In this document: one piece after another, positions 32,781 through 51,357 of the stretch
How positions within the stretch are numbered: the stretch's first letter is position 1
How the letters are laid out: each line of letters opens with the position of its first letter
Source of the DNA: Nannochloropsis oceanica
Lineage: Eukaryota > Sar > Eustigmatophyceae > Eustigmatales > Monodopsidaceae
Reading direction: 5' to 3'
DNA length: 64,000 nt
Assembly: GCA_004519485.1 (NCBI GenBank)
Contig: CP038114.1
Location: 633,501 to 697,500, forward strand
Position numbers and translations under genes: made by a program
Notes under the pieces: model-generated
Seen by the model: the letters and a program-made list of their open reading frames with translations, nothing else
Databases searched by the model: none
Told to the model about the DNA's origin: nothing

Positions 32781-32864
32781 ATGTATATAACAACGATAGA
32801 ATGTGGGTGATATGGTAAAAAGAATAATGATATACACAACGTACGTTTATAGCTGTACAAAACA

Positions 32865-33060
32865 CCAAAAAAAGACCATACAGAAAGTTATGTAAGTTGT
32901 TTGCTCTTTTTACTTTTTGTTGTTTTACTCACCACAACGAGCCTTGTCACCGGCATAAAGACATCTCCTTGGTGTTTTTAACTTCTGAATCATCAGAGCG
33001 CGAAGAGCGTTGATAAATACAAAAACACCACACACCACACCAAAAATAACATAAACCGTA
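32865..33060. mobile_element. MITE half and shared MITE flank
   Basis: GACCATACAGAAAGTTATGT to GGCATAAAGACATCTCCTT is a left half (about 32872-32972). It is followed by TCATCAGAGCGCGAAGAGCG and AATAACATAAACCGTA, a flank also found before the MITE copies at 18.88 and 23.63 kb. Confidence 0.65.
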
Positions 33061-33474
33061 CGGACTATACAGAAAGTTATTTAAATTTTTTGCTCTTTTT
33101 ATTTTTTTGTTGTTTTAATCACCATAACGAGCCTTGTCACCGGCATAAAGACATCTCCTTCTATCATATTTTGAGCACCAAAATAAGACCGCCCCGCATG
33201 ACGGGGAAGCTGCCGGCATCAGTCCCACTCGTTGGTGCGGGATGACCGGCAGCCAAAGGAGCGGCTTGTTTAGAGCGGGATGGCGTCATCGTCCCGCGAA
33301 AACGCCAGTGGCCTGATGCCGGCAGCTTCCCCGTCATGCGGGGCGGTCTTATTTTGGTGCTCAAAATATGATAGAAGGAGATGTCTTTATGCCGGTGACA
33401 AGGCTCGTTATGGTGATTAAAACAACAAAAAAATAAAAAGAGCAAAAAACTTAAATAACTTTCTGTATAGTCCG
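33061..33474. mobile_element. Complete 414-bp foldback MITE
   Basis: CGGACTATACAGAAAGTTAT at the left end and its reverse complement at the right are bounded by TA on both sides (33059-33060 and 33475-33476). The arms stay almost perfectly complementary for about 160 bases each, through CACCATAACGAGCCTTGTCA, GCACCAAAATAAG and TGACGGGGAAGCTGCCGGCA. A short unique centre (GACCGGCAGCCAAAGGAGCG ... TCGTCCCGCGAAAACG) lies between. No coding capacity. A TA target suggests mobilisation by a Tc1/mariner-like or similar transposase; this is inference. Confidence 0.85.
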
Positions 33475-33476
33475 TA

Positions 33477-34301
33477 ATGTAAATGTGTACGTGGGCACGG
33501 TGCTTACGTGGTAGGTGCTGTGGGCAGGGTGCTTACGCGGTAGGTGCTGTGCGCGCCGCTCTCGACGGGCTTGCTGGTCAGCTGCGCGCTCGACTGCCCG
33601 CACTTCAGGGTTCAAGCGCCGGCATAATCGGACCTGTCTGTCAGCTTCTCGCTCGACTTGGTTGCGTGGCCTCCGCACAGAATTATTACGCAGGCGCCCC
33701 CTGCCCAGGCCTCGGCCTCGACCACGGTCCCGGCCCTGGCCTGCGACTCCACATGGCTGTGGGTGTATTGCATCATCGTCACCGCTTATGAATTGGCTGC
33801 CAAAATTTGTCGCGCGTCGAAGATGGCACTCACAACCCAGCTCCTGCGCATCATCCTCGTCTTGCTCGTTACCACTTACATGACCGTCCTAGTCGTCTTG
33901 ACCACCATTCGTGCCCCAGCCCAGGTGTATAAAGGCATAATGGTGCGGTGCTCTGAGTGAGGAGCGGTGATGATGATGCTGCATCAAGACGCATCCCACT
34001 TGGTGAAGGATGCAAGGCCCATGGCCAATGCCCATATTTTGAATGCGTCATCATCAATTGGAAAGGAAACGATTATTTGTGGACCCGTGGGACGCGGAAC
34101 ACTCCAAATTGAGGCACGGGAAGCTCAAAACCACACAAACCACAGGACGACGTCACAAAGACTGCATAGAGGTTTGTGCATTGTATTTTTCTTCATGTGT
34201 GTTGGTAAGCGTGCATGTGCTTCACTGGTTTGTGGAAAGAGAAGAATGGGGAAAACCATTGTTTTCGTGCGCGACAGACAAAAATCGAAAAATACTTAAG
34301 A
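33477..34301 (-). mobile_element. Helitron 5' portion with N-terminal coding region
   Basis: Minus strand: the 5' end at 34301 (TCTTAAGTATTTTTCG), then the leader to about 33960 and the N-terminal coding region: NGGQDD, GHVSGNEQDEDDAQELG, FGSQFISGDDDAIHPQPCG, a Gly-Arg run (RDRGRGRGLGRGRLRNNS) and RRPRNQVEREADRQVRLCRR, LNPEVRAVERAADQQARRE. The last is the RRxxxPEVRAxE type repeat common at Helitron protein starts. The start codon is ACG in this copy instead of the ATG of the 9618 copy. Cut off by the MITE at 33474. Confidence 0.75.
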
Positions 34302-34493
34302 AGATACTATTACTTTTACGGCATTTTTTTTGTGCTACTAGCGGGTACGCCTGCCTCATGGGCAGCCAGGGTATTTGTTGTGTGAGTCTTTAGGAAAAGT
34401 GAGGGAGAGGTGAAGGAAGAACTAAAGGGGAACATGTACGCCAGATGCACACCTGGGGGAGTGACTCGAGTAATATTGTGTGTATGTGTGCGT

Positions 34494-36240
34494 CACACGT
34501 CCGACGAGTAGTACTTCGTTCACTTTGTTGGTTATTCGTCCTGTCGTGTGATCGTGTACAAAGTACAGGCACTACTTCGTCAGTGTGTGGATTTCAGGTA
34601 CAAAATACAGGCATATACTCTGTCAGGGCATGGATTTTGTGTACAAAGTAAAGGCAAAAACTCCGTCATAATGAGGATTTCGTGTACGAAGTACAGGCAT
34701 TTATTCCGTCAAGGCGTGAATTTTATTTACGAAGTAATGGCATTTACTCCGTCAGAACGAGGAATGCTGGTACGAAGTACAGGCATCTGTACAAAGTTTA
34801 GGCCACATGTGGTGGATTCGCGCTCGAAAATGTGTTGTTTTGCCACCCGCCGGGTATTATACGTGAATTTGACAACTTGCAGACAAAGAATTGCAATGAC
34901 TAATCATGTGCGAATTACAGGCACTCCTTCGTAGGGGCGTCACCAGGTCGTGGATTTCATGTACAAAATCAGGCATAGCTTCTTGAGGGCGTGGAATGAA
35001 TGCCCGTTTTGGTGTGCGAAAACGAAATGTCTTGAAGGCTTCCTGCCAGGTTTATTTCACGAATTTGGTGGCTTTTGGACGAATAATTGAAATACTCCAG
35101 ACTCGCTAAAGCTCAAGTCGCAGTCAATCGCACAGAAATAAATTGAACGCAAGTCCTTCATGGATGAGAATCTTCTTGCACATTAAACCTGTCTCTTTTT
35201 TTCCATTATAGCTGTTTCGTTTTGACCTTTCTCCATCCCTTTACACTTCGATGACTTCCATATCATTCCCGTTATCAATTGTAGGTCCCAAATCCTCTTC
35301 AGGAAAGAAAAATGTCGCCTCTGTCGCCTGTTGATGGTCTCTCGTATTGTCCTTGTCGCTGTCGCTACTGACCAAAGGCGTATTCTCATCCTCACCATCA
35401 CTTTCACTGTCATTCCTATTTTCTTCCGCTCCCTTCTCCCCGCTATTATTCACCTCTTCCTCCCCGCGTCTCCCTCGACTCCCCTTTTGATTCTCCCTTA
35501 CCGATCGCGCCACCCCACGTCTTGCCTCTGTCAGTGCCATCCGCTGCAATGAATCCGACACGTCTAAGAACGAAAACTTTTTAAAATCCTCCCCATTTTG
35601 CAGGCGCTTCGGGATCGCATCTCGTATTTCCTTATCAGAGAGCTGGGTGATTTGTGAAACAGGCGGACTCTTGTCAATATTTATGTGAAGAAAATTTTTC
35701 ATCTCCACGTAGGCCGGATCCAGTCTCGCGCGATGCACTGTCAGGAGATTTCTGGCAATGTTGAAATCCCGTTCAAACGCGGCTGCATCCCCCGGCATCG
35801 CCAGAGGGCTTTGAAAGACTTTACCGAGCGCCGGGCACATTCCGCATCCACTTTTCAACCACCATTGAGGCACTTCATCCCAATCTATCCTTTTAGCTGA
35901 ATCTATTTTATCGCACTTCCCAGCGCACCACGCCAAGTACTCATTCAGTTGGTGCTCCGCCCAATCAACCGAGCGTAAACCACTTCCCTCTCTCGTTCCT
36001 CGTTCACCACCATCCTCTTCATCTTCACAAAAAAACGTAGCATAACAAGGTTATTGGGGTCGAGTTTCTGCCAAAGTCTTCTGCCGCGATGACTGCCCTT
36101 CTCCCGTCGCATCGTCTTTCCTTGACACGGGATCCCACCAAAGCTCCTGGAGTTTGCTAAGCTCAATTTTTTTTATCAGCCCCTTCACATGAGATGCCCG
36201 TATGGGCGTGTCACACATCCTATCCACGTGTCGCAGCTTG
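34494..36240 (-). mobile_element. hAT transposon 3' half inside Helitron
   Basis: Ends CACACGTCCGACGAG at 34494, the hAT terminal repeat. It matches the 3' half of the complete element at 59752-63074 on the opposite strand: transposase C-terminus plus subterminal tandem repeats (about 34554-34800, units of 42-45 bases with GTACRAAGTACAGGCAT). The 5' half is missing; at 36240 it joins Helitron helicase sequence. Confidence 0.85.
35241..35936 (-). pseudogene. hAT transposase C-terminal (dimerisation) domain
   Basis: 231 open codons. VPQWWLKSGCGMCPALGKVF, SPLAMPGDAAAFERDFNIAR then NLLTVHRARLDPAYVEMKNF matches the hAT C-terminal pattern (WW...P.LA.lA...LaIpatsapsERvFS.a..i.t..R.rL.p..v..l.fl), with ERDFN in place of ERxFS. 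A long acidic tail follows (ESDGEDENTPLVSSDSDKDN). The upstream part to 36240 (LRHVDRMCDTP, KLQELWWDPVSRKDDATGEG) is interrupted by stops. The catalytic half is absent. Confidence 0.7.
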
Positions 36241-37067
36241 TAATTGACCCACGTGGATCCCCGTCAGAATTTTGGCCTCGATGACGCGAGGAGAAAGATG
36301 CAGGATGAGCAAACGTGTCCCATTGGCGAGGCCTTGTACCGGGTCTGCGTTCCGCAACAGGATGATAGGTATGCCCACTTTCAAGCCGTAGTTGGTGCAG
36401 GGCGAAGCTGGGCGGGTTCTTGGAGTTTAAGAGCGCCGTGGGGTAAGCACCCTCGTTCTCGTCCTGCGATAGCCTGTCTGCTGAGGGGGGAATGGGGTCG
36501 CTGTTGAGCTCTGGCGGAGGGTGCATAAAGGGGGTCAGGAGGTATTCCCACTGAGGTGAAGGCAGAGACGGGGTGGCATAGGGGCTACCTACGGATGGGG
36601 GGTGTAGGGGTGCCCGTCCATCCCCGACCGTGAGGAGGAGGTCCGCAATCAATTGGAGGAGGGTAGCATCCTGGCCCGCGTCATGCGCCGAACGAATACG
36701 TATATTTTCCTTCAGGGTAAGAACGCGGAAAGTTGTCAGAGAGGGCTGCAAATCAGAAAAGCGCGTACGGTAGCATTTGGGTCGCCAATCTCGAGGGGAG
36801 TTGGAGGGAGAAGGGTGATTTGTGGACCCGCGGGCCGAAGAACAACTGCGGGCCGCAGAACACTCCAAATTGAGGGGCGAGAAGCTCAGAACCACACAAA
36901 CCACGAGACGAAGTCACAAAGTATGCACAGTGCCTTGTGCATTGGATTTTGCTTCATATGGGCTGCTAAGCGTGCATATGCTTTGGTGTTTTGCGGAAAG
37001 AGAAGAACGCGGAAAACCATCGTTTTAAGTGCGCGACAGACAGACAAAAATCGATTAGTACTTTAGA

Positions 37068-37571
37068 TAAGTAAATAGAAAAGATCAATTAGTAATTGAG
37101 AAATGTTTACTTATGATAAAACATATCTATATATGATAAAAATAGAAGAATGTTCACCGATAACAATATGTAATAGATGCACCAATGTTTTTGGGTTTGC
37201 TCTCTTCACATAATTTATATTTTTATCTATATTCAAGTCCAAGCCTGCAAAAGTCTCGTAAACAGGTCAGCCTGGTTGAATTGGCGTTGTATTTTCATTG
37301 TCGTACACGTTTTTGCATTTAATGACCAAATAAACGATTCTTGCACCTTTAACGTCCAATATAGAACCAACATCATCCATCAACTTTGACATATAGATAT
37401 ATCAAGCAAAATGAAGTATTGAAACGTTTTCGTACTTCAGGTGATTTTAAGAGCACGTACCACAGCGGGCATGGGAATGCAATCGAGAAAGTACCGCGGC
37501 ATTTGCCTCTTTCTAATATACTGTTTGACATTGTCAAGCGCATCACTTTACCAGTGGAGAAAGAACGGTAA
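37068..37571. other. Upstream region of the collagen-like gene
   Basis: AT-rich. A 61-codon open frame at 37386-37571 (YIKQNEVLKRFRTSGDFKST) is in the same frame as the collagen-like gene and separated from it only by a TAA at 37569. It could hold the missing start exon. No motif recognised. Confidence 0.35.
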
Positions 37572-44927
<7,356 letters not shown>

Positions 44928-46164
44928 GCTTATTTTTCTCCACATTTGACCAACAAATTACGTGTCTGACACTCCCTTTCCCTTTAATTAACCAATCTCA
45001 GTTAACAGTTAAAGAGCCCAGGTCCACAAATAAGGAGAAATTCTTAAAACGACTCGCCTGAAGGCATTTGAAACACACTATCATAAACAAAGTCTTAAAC
45101 GAGTGGTTCTAAGCATGAGAATTCACTCTCTGCAATTTCCTATCTTCGGCAGTCAATTGACTGCTATGGAATCTACTGATCGTTGGGCGTGTTGGTCACC
45201 AACATCTCCAAGCGTTAGGACCAAGTCCCAGCTATGCAGACTTTCCCTTCTTCACTTACAATATGCAGCAGACTTAAAAGTGTCTTCAACCCTATCCTAA
45301 AGTATGTACAACTTCGGAAATGAGGAAAACAAATCTTCTACTCTCTAGCACTCTGTGAAAGATTCGTTCTTTTCCACGACGGTGCTCTTTATGACAAAAT
45401 TTGTCAATTCTTTTTGGTGACATTTGCCGAGTTTCCCCCCCCCCCCAAGCCACCTCCACTTTCCCGCGAATAAAGAAGAGCTCATTTTTTCTCTCCAAAG
45501 GACCTATTTATTCAACCAAATCCTACATACGTGTATATGCACATCTCTGACTGTGCAAATTCCTGAGTTCCCCTAAATTCCCACACTCCTTTGCTAGCAA
45601 TACCTCCACACTCCTCAATCCCCTTACATCACACCACCTGCACGCACATCTGACTGTACCCCCATACCCCATGAATACCCCATACCATCGGTTTGATAAA
45701 TGAATATCTGATCACCTTAACCTGAAAACACTGACCTGAATGCACCCATTGGCAATACCCCATAGCCCCTTCACACCCATCCCCAGCATGTACTGAAGTG
45801 ATCTGCCTAATGTACCACTGCTATGAATATCTGATACCCCCACAAGTGTTTCATCCAAGTCCCTATTCATACGGACAATCACAGTTAAGATAGAGTCATC
45901 AAGATTTCCACTCATGGCCTAGTATACGCACATGTTTGACGAAGCTGAGGACAAATAATCTGTCGCTCCAAATGCTGTGATCCTCCGGCTGGAATCATCG
46001 TTGTATATCAGTTTCTTAAATATCAGAGTCCAATGTAAGCCACAGGCTCCAATTACCAGCACTAAAAAGAGGGAATGGTAGGTACTAGGTCGGCGCATGT
46101 CTTCTCCCTGAATCTCTTTTTAGGTGTGTATGCAAAAAGCTCAATGAAGTGTCTATCATTTCGT
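44928..46164. other. Intergenic, no gene seen
   Basis: AT-moderate sequence downstream of the collagen-like gene. Short frames (45103-45300, 45292-45498) lack any recognisable motif. A C-run lies at about 45435-45446. Confidence 0.45.
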
Positions 46165-46310
46165 AATGTGGGGCGGACTTAATTTGGTGCTCGAAACATG
46201 ATAGAAGTAGACGTCACCATGCCGGTGACAAAGCGCCTAGTGGCTACTAAACCCCCCAAAAAATAAAAACAAAATAAATAAATAAGTAACTTTCTGTATA
46301 CTCCATTCGA
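46165..46310. mobile_element. Foldback MITE, right half, diverged
   Basis: GGGGCGGACTTAATTTGGTG, then CATGATAGAAGTAGACGTCA, ATGCCGGTGACAAAGCG and AAGTAACTTTCTGTATA match the right arm of the 33061 element. The left arm is absent. Confidence 0.6.
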
Positions 46311-46890
46311 GAGACCCCACTTAATTAGTACCTTCACCAATGATGGAAATCGGTCATGAACGAATGGAGGCAGTCTTCAAACAATCCATTCATGAATCAT
46401 GTATGACCTCCGCCCGCACTTTGCGCAGGTCCCTAGGGGGGTTCGAAATGGAGGCTACGCCACCCCCTTGCAGGACGCTACGGGCGGCATTCCAGACAAA
46501 GAAAGCAATTTAGGGGATCGAACACGCATTTTGGCCTTGAATCTCGGGCATCTGGGCGGGCCGCCCAGGGCTGAAAAGGGGTTGTATGAAGGGAGCACTA
46601 CGTCCGCCCCTCGTGCGTTGCCTAGGGCATCACCCCAGGCGACAAATGCAATTTAGGGTATCAAACATGCATTTTTTTTCGCTTCTCTCTCTCGTTTGTC
46701 GAGGTTTATGGGGTTCAAATCATTTATTTTCGATAGACAAGGGCATAGAAAGAATCCCGTCTCATCAGTGGTAGCCCGGGCGTTATTCATGAATGGAAAG
46801 TCATCAATGCACATTGGTACCTTCCTACCGCTAGAGACGGCACTGCACTAAGAGGGGTTGAAATGCTCACCATGTTCTGTTTTCTAAAGT
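46311..46890. other. Intergenic, no gene seen
   Basis: Two similar segments (46480-46545 and 46625-46690) share GGGCGGCATTCCAGACAAAG / GCATCACCCCAGGCGACAAA followed by GCAATTTAGGG and ATCRAACAYGCATTTT, suggesting a small tandem or dispersed repeat. No coding motif. Confidence 0.4.
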
Positions 46891-48193
46891 GCCTTTTCTC
46901 GAGGCTTCGCGCACAAAATGAACCAAAAATGTGCTGATGTAGAAGAATTCGCCCAAATCTAGCAGTTTCGGGTATTTCTCCGCATTTTCCGTCATTTTTG
47001 CTTCACAAGCTGGTGCACCTTAAAGTAAAAACGAGGCATTCTTCGACCCCCTCGGACGATTCCGAGGCTGTGCCTAGGTCAATTGTCGGCATCCTGATTG
47101 CCAAGCGCCCTTGAAAAAAGTTCCCCCATTTTTTCCCACTTTTTCACGCTTTCAATACCATTAAACTAACACATATATTTCCATATCACCAACCAATGTA
47201 TTTCAAAGTGTGTTACAGAAGGGATGAATGACTTTTGCCCACCAGCGGCACCCGCAATTGATCGGCAGGCGGAGAAGGGGTCGCCAAAAGCGCGCGGAAA
47301 AAAACGTGTAGATTGCCTGCAACTACATACAAGACTGCGGCTGGTGCCTGGTGCAAGATCAAGAAGCAGACACAAGCAGTACCACGACAACGAGGAGTGG
47401 GAGGCGGAGATGGGCCTCCAGCTGAAGATAAAATCGCGTACCTTCATGTCTGTGGACTTGGTGGGAGAGGACATAGAGGTGGTGAGATAAATGGCGGGGA
47501 TCAAGTCTCAACATTACTTTGTGACGGCCGGTGGGTATTTATATATGTTACCTACACCCTGCACGTGCCAGCCTTGCAAGAAAATGATGTATGGTGAATG
47601 TGAGCTGATGGCGTCCGGGAAGCGGGGAGGAGGGAAACAGGTTGACCTGAAGGCTTCATTCCTGATATCCAGGAGAAGCGCAACAACTTTGGCCCCAAGA
47701 TCGATTCGGGATGGGTTGTGCTGGCCGACTGTAGGGTGGACGACTGGGTGCCGATGCGCGCAGACCAAGGCCAGTGCAAAGCGTATTCGGACGACAAGCC
47801 GAAGGATTGAACATGTCGTGGTGGTTTCCTGCTTACACAAATTGCGGAGCTGACGGGACAGCGCGCGACAGAAGGGAGGGGCAGTCAAGGACGAGGAAGA
47901 GTGAGAGGAGCTTTCTTGTGTTCTATGCACAAGAGGTCGAAGAGGACAAAGAGTGGCTCTTTGAATCAGCTCTTATCTGCTGTCGGGATGGAGGAGAAAT
48001 GCCCAAAACGTGGAGGGAGTGCAGTGAGTGCAATGACATTCCATGCCATCATAAGCTTGCCGATGACTCAGGCAGGGTAGAGAACGTAGTGATGAAGGTC
48101 AAAAAGAGGGATCCGTATGATCAGGATCAGGAGATATGCATGTTAATTGAGGGGGAGAAGACGGCATTGGCAAAACTTATACAGTTTATATAA
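46891..48193 (+). mobile_element. K transposon, copy 4 (old, C-terminal half)
   Basis: 46897-47000 resembles the K leader at 2063-2160 (TTTTCTCGAGGCTTCGCGCA ... GGGTATTTCTCCGCATTTTC). Coding text follows from about 47380: YHDNEEWEAEMGLQLKIKSR, AGIKSQHYFVTAGGYLYMLP, CTCQPCKKMMYGECELMASG, and an intact 139-codon end (47774-48193) with ERSFLVFYAQEVEEDKEWLF, ESALICCRDGGEMPKTWREC and VVMKVKKRDPYDQDQEICML. It is clearly diverged from copies 1-3, hence older, and shows what the K C-terminus looked like. Confidence 0.65.
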
Positions 48194-49055
48194 ATAAACT
48201 TGTTAAGCGAGAAAAAAACAATGATTTACACGTTCATGGCGTCCTTTTGGTCGTTTTCTGCTTTCAACTAAAGGGGGGTAGAGAGGTTACCAAATCGACC
48301 ATTAACCCAAAATGCGAAAACTTTTTTATAAGCATATCTTCTACTCCAATCTTGTTGAGCGTGTTGCAGATGATGTATGTTAACATATGTGTTCCAGTGG
48401 GGTGGCGAGCGGAACATCTGAGTAAGGAGCCGAATGGGTGAGCGTTTCAACCCCTCTAACATCGACAAGTCTTTTCAATTATTTTTGTGTACTTCCTTAA
48501 AAGATCTCAATCCTCATACAACAGTGCCGATATGGTTTGATCTAATCTCTTTGAAATACGCCTGTCATGACTACCATTCTAAAAGGGTCCTTTCCCCGGG
48601 TACACGTGATAATATGCTGGTGAATTGAAATGAGGTAAGGGCGGGAGTATACCACCCTGCACGATATACAACAAAACAAAGTTTGATGATCTGGCGCGAT
48701 ACTGAAATGGGAGACTTTTTTTTCCTTGCGCAACATCTACTCAAAAGTAATGTGTAGAAACAAGCTTACAACCACGGGTTGATATAAATTACCAAGTCGC
48801 CCGCGTCTTGGTGAATAGAGCTTGCGCATCACTGCGAGGGCCTTTAAAGCTTTCTCACCCAGTGAGTTGCATGTCTGGGTGACGGTAATGAATCTCAACA
48901 AAAAACTGTCAATATAAGTACGATGGTGTTGATGCCTGAGTGTGATGATCGTCAATGGGTTCTAGTGTTGCGTATTCATCTGTATCTCCTTATAAGCTGA
49001 AATTCGATCTCTATTTTTCCTTCTATAAGCCTGCATATATCGTGAGATCTCTCTT
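48194..49055. other. Intergenic, no gene seen
   Basis: No family motif in any short frame and no repeat shared with the rest of the window was noticed. Confidence 0.45.
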
Positions 49056-49540
49056 CTATTTTGCTAACGTGCGTACCGTATCGATGACCTCATACGTGCC
49101 ATCAGCGATGATACGCTCCAAATAACTGAATTCGATTCCTTCAACATCCATCTTGAGCACAACAAAGTCGTCTTTTTGTATGTCGACGTCTCTGAGAAAT
49201 TGGCTTAGGCCGTGCGTTTGCGGTAATGTTTCCGAGTCTTCGTCCAGGCCGATAAAATTGTAGTATATAGTATCCATCGTCCCTTCTGTGGTGGAGCCCA
49301 TCTTTTTTTTGCTGCAGTCCCACTGATGCATTGATTTATAGGTTCCCGTAAGGCTTCCACGTCAGTCATGTCTGTCTGAGATTCAAACCCATACATGGCA
49401 TCGAACTTAACCGGATAAGTTTGCATAATCCAGCATACGCTCGAATCAAAACTCTTGATACCCAAATCGATGTAGATTCTACGCCTGTATAAAGTCTTGT
49501 CCGAAGCGTCGACAAAATTGGCCAGTAGAGACGGTGTCAC
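49056..49540 (-). pseudogene. FkbM-type methyltransferase fragment
   Basis: Two overlapping minus-strand frames: 49540-49205 has RRRIYIDLGIKSFDSSVCWI (YIDLG is FkbM motif I) and YPVKFDAMYGFESQTDMTDV. The other, 49331-49056, continues with TIYYNFIGLDEDSETLPQTH, LSQFLRDVDIQKDDFVVLKM and DVEGIEFSYLERII (the KxDxEGxE motif). One frame change lies near 49310-49330, and both the N-terminal anchor and the C-terminus look missing. A different branch from the two METTL24-like paralogues. Confidence 0.65.
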
Positions 49541-49899
49541 CTATGTTGGGACGCGGCAAAATTGTTGATAAGAAGGAAGGGAATGGGATTCGGAAAAAAA
49601 GTGCACTACATACTGTCATGCTAGTATGTAGAGATCAAGAGTTTCTCATAGGGTTCGTTGTAGGAATGAATCAAAGTGGACAGAGTATGTGGTAAAGGTG
49701 TCTATGAAGGGGAAGGCTCATATAGAAGAGGATTCATAGCGGTGGGGCTCGTTTGCCTTGTTATTATTAGGAGGTTTTATGGTGGGATGGTTTGTCAGTG
49801 GAGAGATATCTGCTGACCTGGTCCTTGTCTTCCACATATTTTGTCTTGCCTGGATAATACTCCCCGCGGTACTGCAACATAGGCTCGAGGGGTTCCAGG
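49541..49899. other. Intergenic, no gene seen
   Basis: No coding or repeat motif recognised. Confidence 0.4.
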
Positions 49900-50490
49900 C
49901 AAATTCTAGATAACGTTCGTTAGAGCGGATGAAGGGAACATGCACTCCTGGCCTGCTGCCACTGGACATGTGATGCATGCAAAAATAAGGTGTTCATAGA
50001 GGGGCTATCCTGTGCAGTATCGCGTGAGCAGGGTCACCATGTGGCATAAGAAGGTCATGCTGGCTATGGACGCCAGAGCAAGCAAAGCTGTCGGAACGGT
50101 GTAGAGCGACAAATGTGAGTGCTTGCTGCAGGTAAAGTACACGGACACTATAAAAGCCTGCATGGAGGAGATGCAGAGGCATAGGAGGCATGAACGTGTG
50201 TATGGGGTGAAGCAACATGCCTGTCATCTCACGATGGAGTAAAATATAATTGTGCCGGGCATGCTCTCCACTATCATAGACTTCGCCGTGGTCTAGTTGG
50301 ACAATTAATACGAAGAGACACAGACCATTTTTTTCGCAAAGAACAGATACCTAATAAAGCTTTAGGGAGAATGCAATCAAAAAACAAGAAAAATGCGGAC
50401 AAACACCCTAGCCTCCTATATTTTGGTGGATTTTCCGTCATCAGCTCATTTTCGGGACAATTTCTGCGCGAAGCCTCGAGGAAAGGCCCT
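49900..50490 (+). mobile_element. K transposon, copy 5 (old, N-terminal to middle part)
   Basis: Plus-strand text across frames: SWP-ACCH near 49950 (K: SWACYDRTC), KVFIEGLSC, MWHKKVMLAMDARASKAVGT (K: KWFKKVRKAMEARASGADGT), YTDTIKACMEEMQRHRRHER, and VPGMLSTIIDFAV (K: VPGKLYTIMDFAM) near 50255-50295. 50370-50490 matches the K leader in reverse orientation, as if it were the far terminal inverted repeat. Heavily decayed. Confidence 0.6.
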
Positions 50491-50673
50491 TGAGAGTAGA
50501 GAACGGGGAAAGCGCCTCAACCTCTATCTATATCTTCACTCGTTGATGATTTCAGAATTTTCGTGGTTTTGGACATGGAATTGGAGAAGCTCGACGTGTC
50601 CGCAAAATTTTTTAACAACGTGAAAGACTACGCCGAGTATGCCCGAACCGAAAATTTGCAGGCCGCTATGATT

Positions 50674-51357
50674 TTAACTACAAGTGCCATGAAGATCTAC
50701 CACTTGGACTGAATTGGCAGTATAATGAGATCGTCGTAAATGTACCATATATGTGGGAGAGAGAAAACTTGGGAGAGCCAGTCGACGCCCACTCGCCGAT
50801 AAGCTACCCAAGCGCACTCTTTCAACCCTTGTTGCTCTGGTATTGTAGCTAAAGCGCACTCTTTCTTCCCGTGTTTTACTATGTTCATGCTCCAAGACAT
50901 TTCGACGTTTTCCTGATGTATTTATTTTTCGCTGTACAAACCAGAACGTTTTTTGTATCGCTAATCGCATAGTGGAAACGAGCTCAGGCCAGAACACTGT
51001 AACTAGTCCTAGCATACCTCGCTTGAGGGACCTTCTCCACTGCCCTTCCTGTACTCCCTCTACCACCTTATAGAAAGAAAGCGGAGCCGGTCGCCCTCCC
51101 CCCTCGGGCTGAAAGGAGCCATTGTGAGCGAGTACGCTTTGCACCCTATTTCTCTGGTCTTGCAACACAGAATTCATCTTTGTCAACGCATTTATCTGCG
51201 CCATCCAGTAGAGATAACACTCTTCCAAATACATTGGAGCGGTCTTCGAAAGGAGCTCACTTCCCAGCACTTCCTTGAGCTCCTGCAGCACTTGCTCAAG
51301 CTCTTTCGAACTCTCGTCTCTTGGCTTGGCAGCTATCGAGGAAGGAATGCAAGCCAT
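50674..51357 (-). CDS. Uncharacterised protein: array unit plus unique C-terminus
   Basis: 227 codons. The first ~120 residues are the array-encoded segment (MACIPSSIAAKPRDESSKEL, EQVLQELKEVLGSELLSKTA, then YLEECYLYWMAQINALTKMN), predicted helical with coiled-coil character around 16-40 and 55-80. They are followed by PEGGGRPAPLSFYKVVEGVQ. The last ~100 residues are unique and basic (KRRNVLEHEHSKTREERVRF). No family recognised. If the candidate donor inside the unit (51018/51017, GAG|GTATGC on the minus strand) is used, the C-terminus would differ. This is the only unit with non-array sequence downstream, so it is the array's 3' end. Confidence 0.4.
   Translation of the reverse strand: MACIPSSIAAKPRDESSKELEQVLQELKEVLGSELLSKTAPMYLEECYLYWMAQINALTKMNSVLQDQRNRVQSVLAHNGSFQPEGGGRPAPLSFYKVVEGVQEGQWRRSLKRGMLGLVTVFWPELVSTMRLAIQKTFWFVQRKINTSGKRRNVLEHEHSKTREERVRFSYNTRATRVERVRLGSLSASGRRLALPSFLSPTYMVHLRRSHYTANSVQVVDLHGTCS

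Larger units (their letters stand above)
34338..37067 (-). mobile_element. Helitron with both ends intact, non-autonomous, carrying hAT sequence
   Basis: On the minus strand it starts A|TCTAAAGTACTAATCG at 37067 and ends GGCGTACCCGCTAG|T at 34338, so it sits between host A and T exactly as Helitrons do. Length 2730. Contents: leader 37067-36800; a join to Pif1 helicase pieces 36790-36246 (LTLKENIRIRSAHDAGQDA, EYLLTPFMHPPPELNSDPIP, QDENEGAYPTALLNSKNPPS); hAT sequence 36240-34494; then the last 155 bases of the Helitron 3' UTR. No Rep or Walker A remains. Confidence 0.85.
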
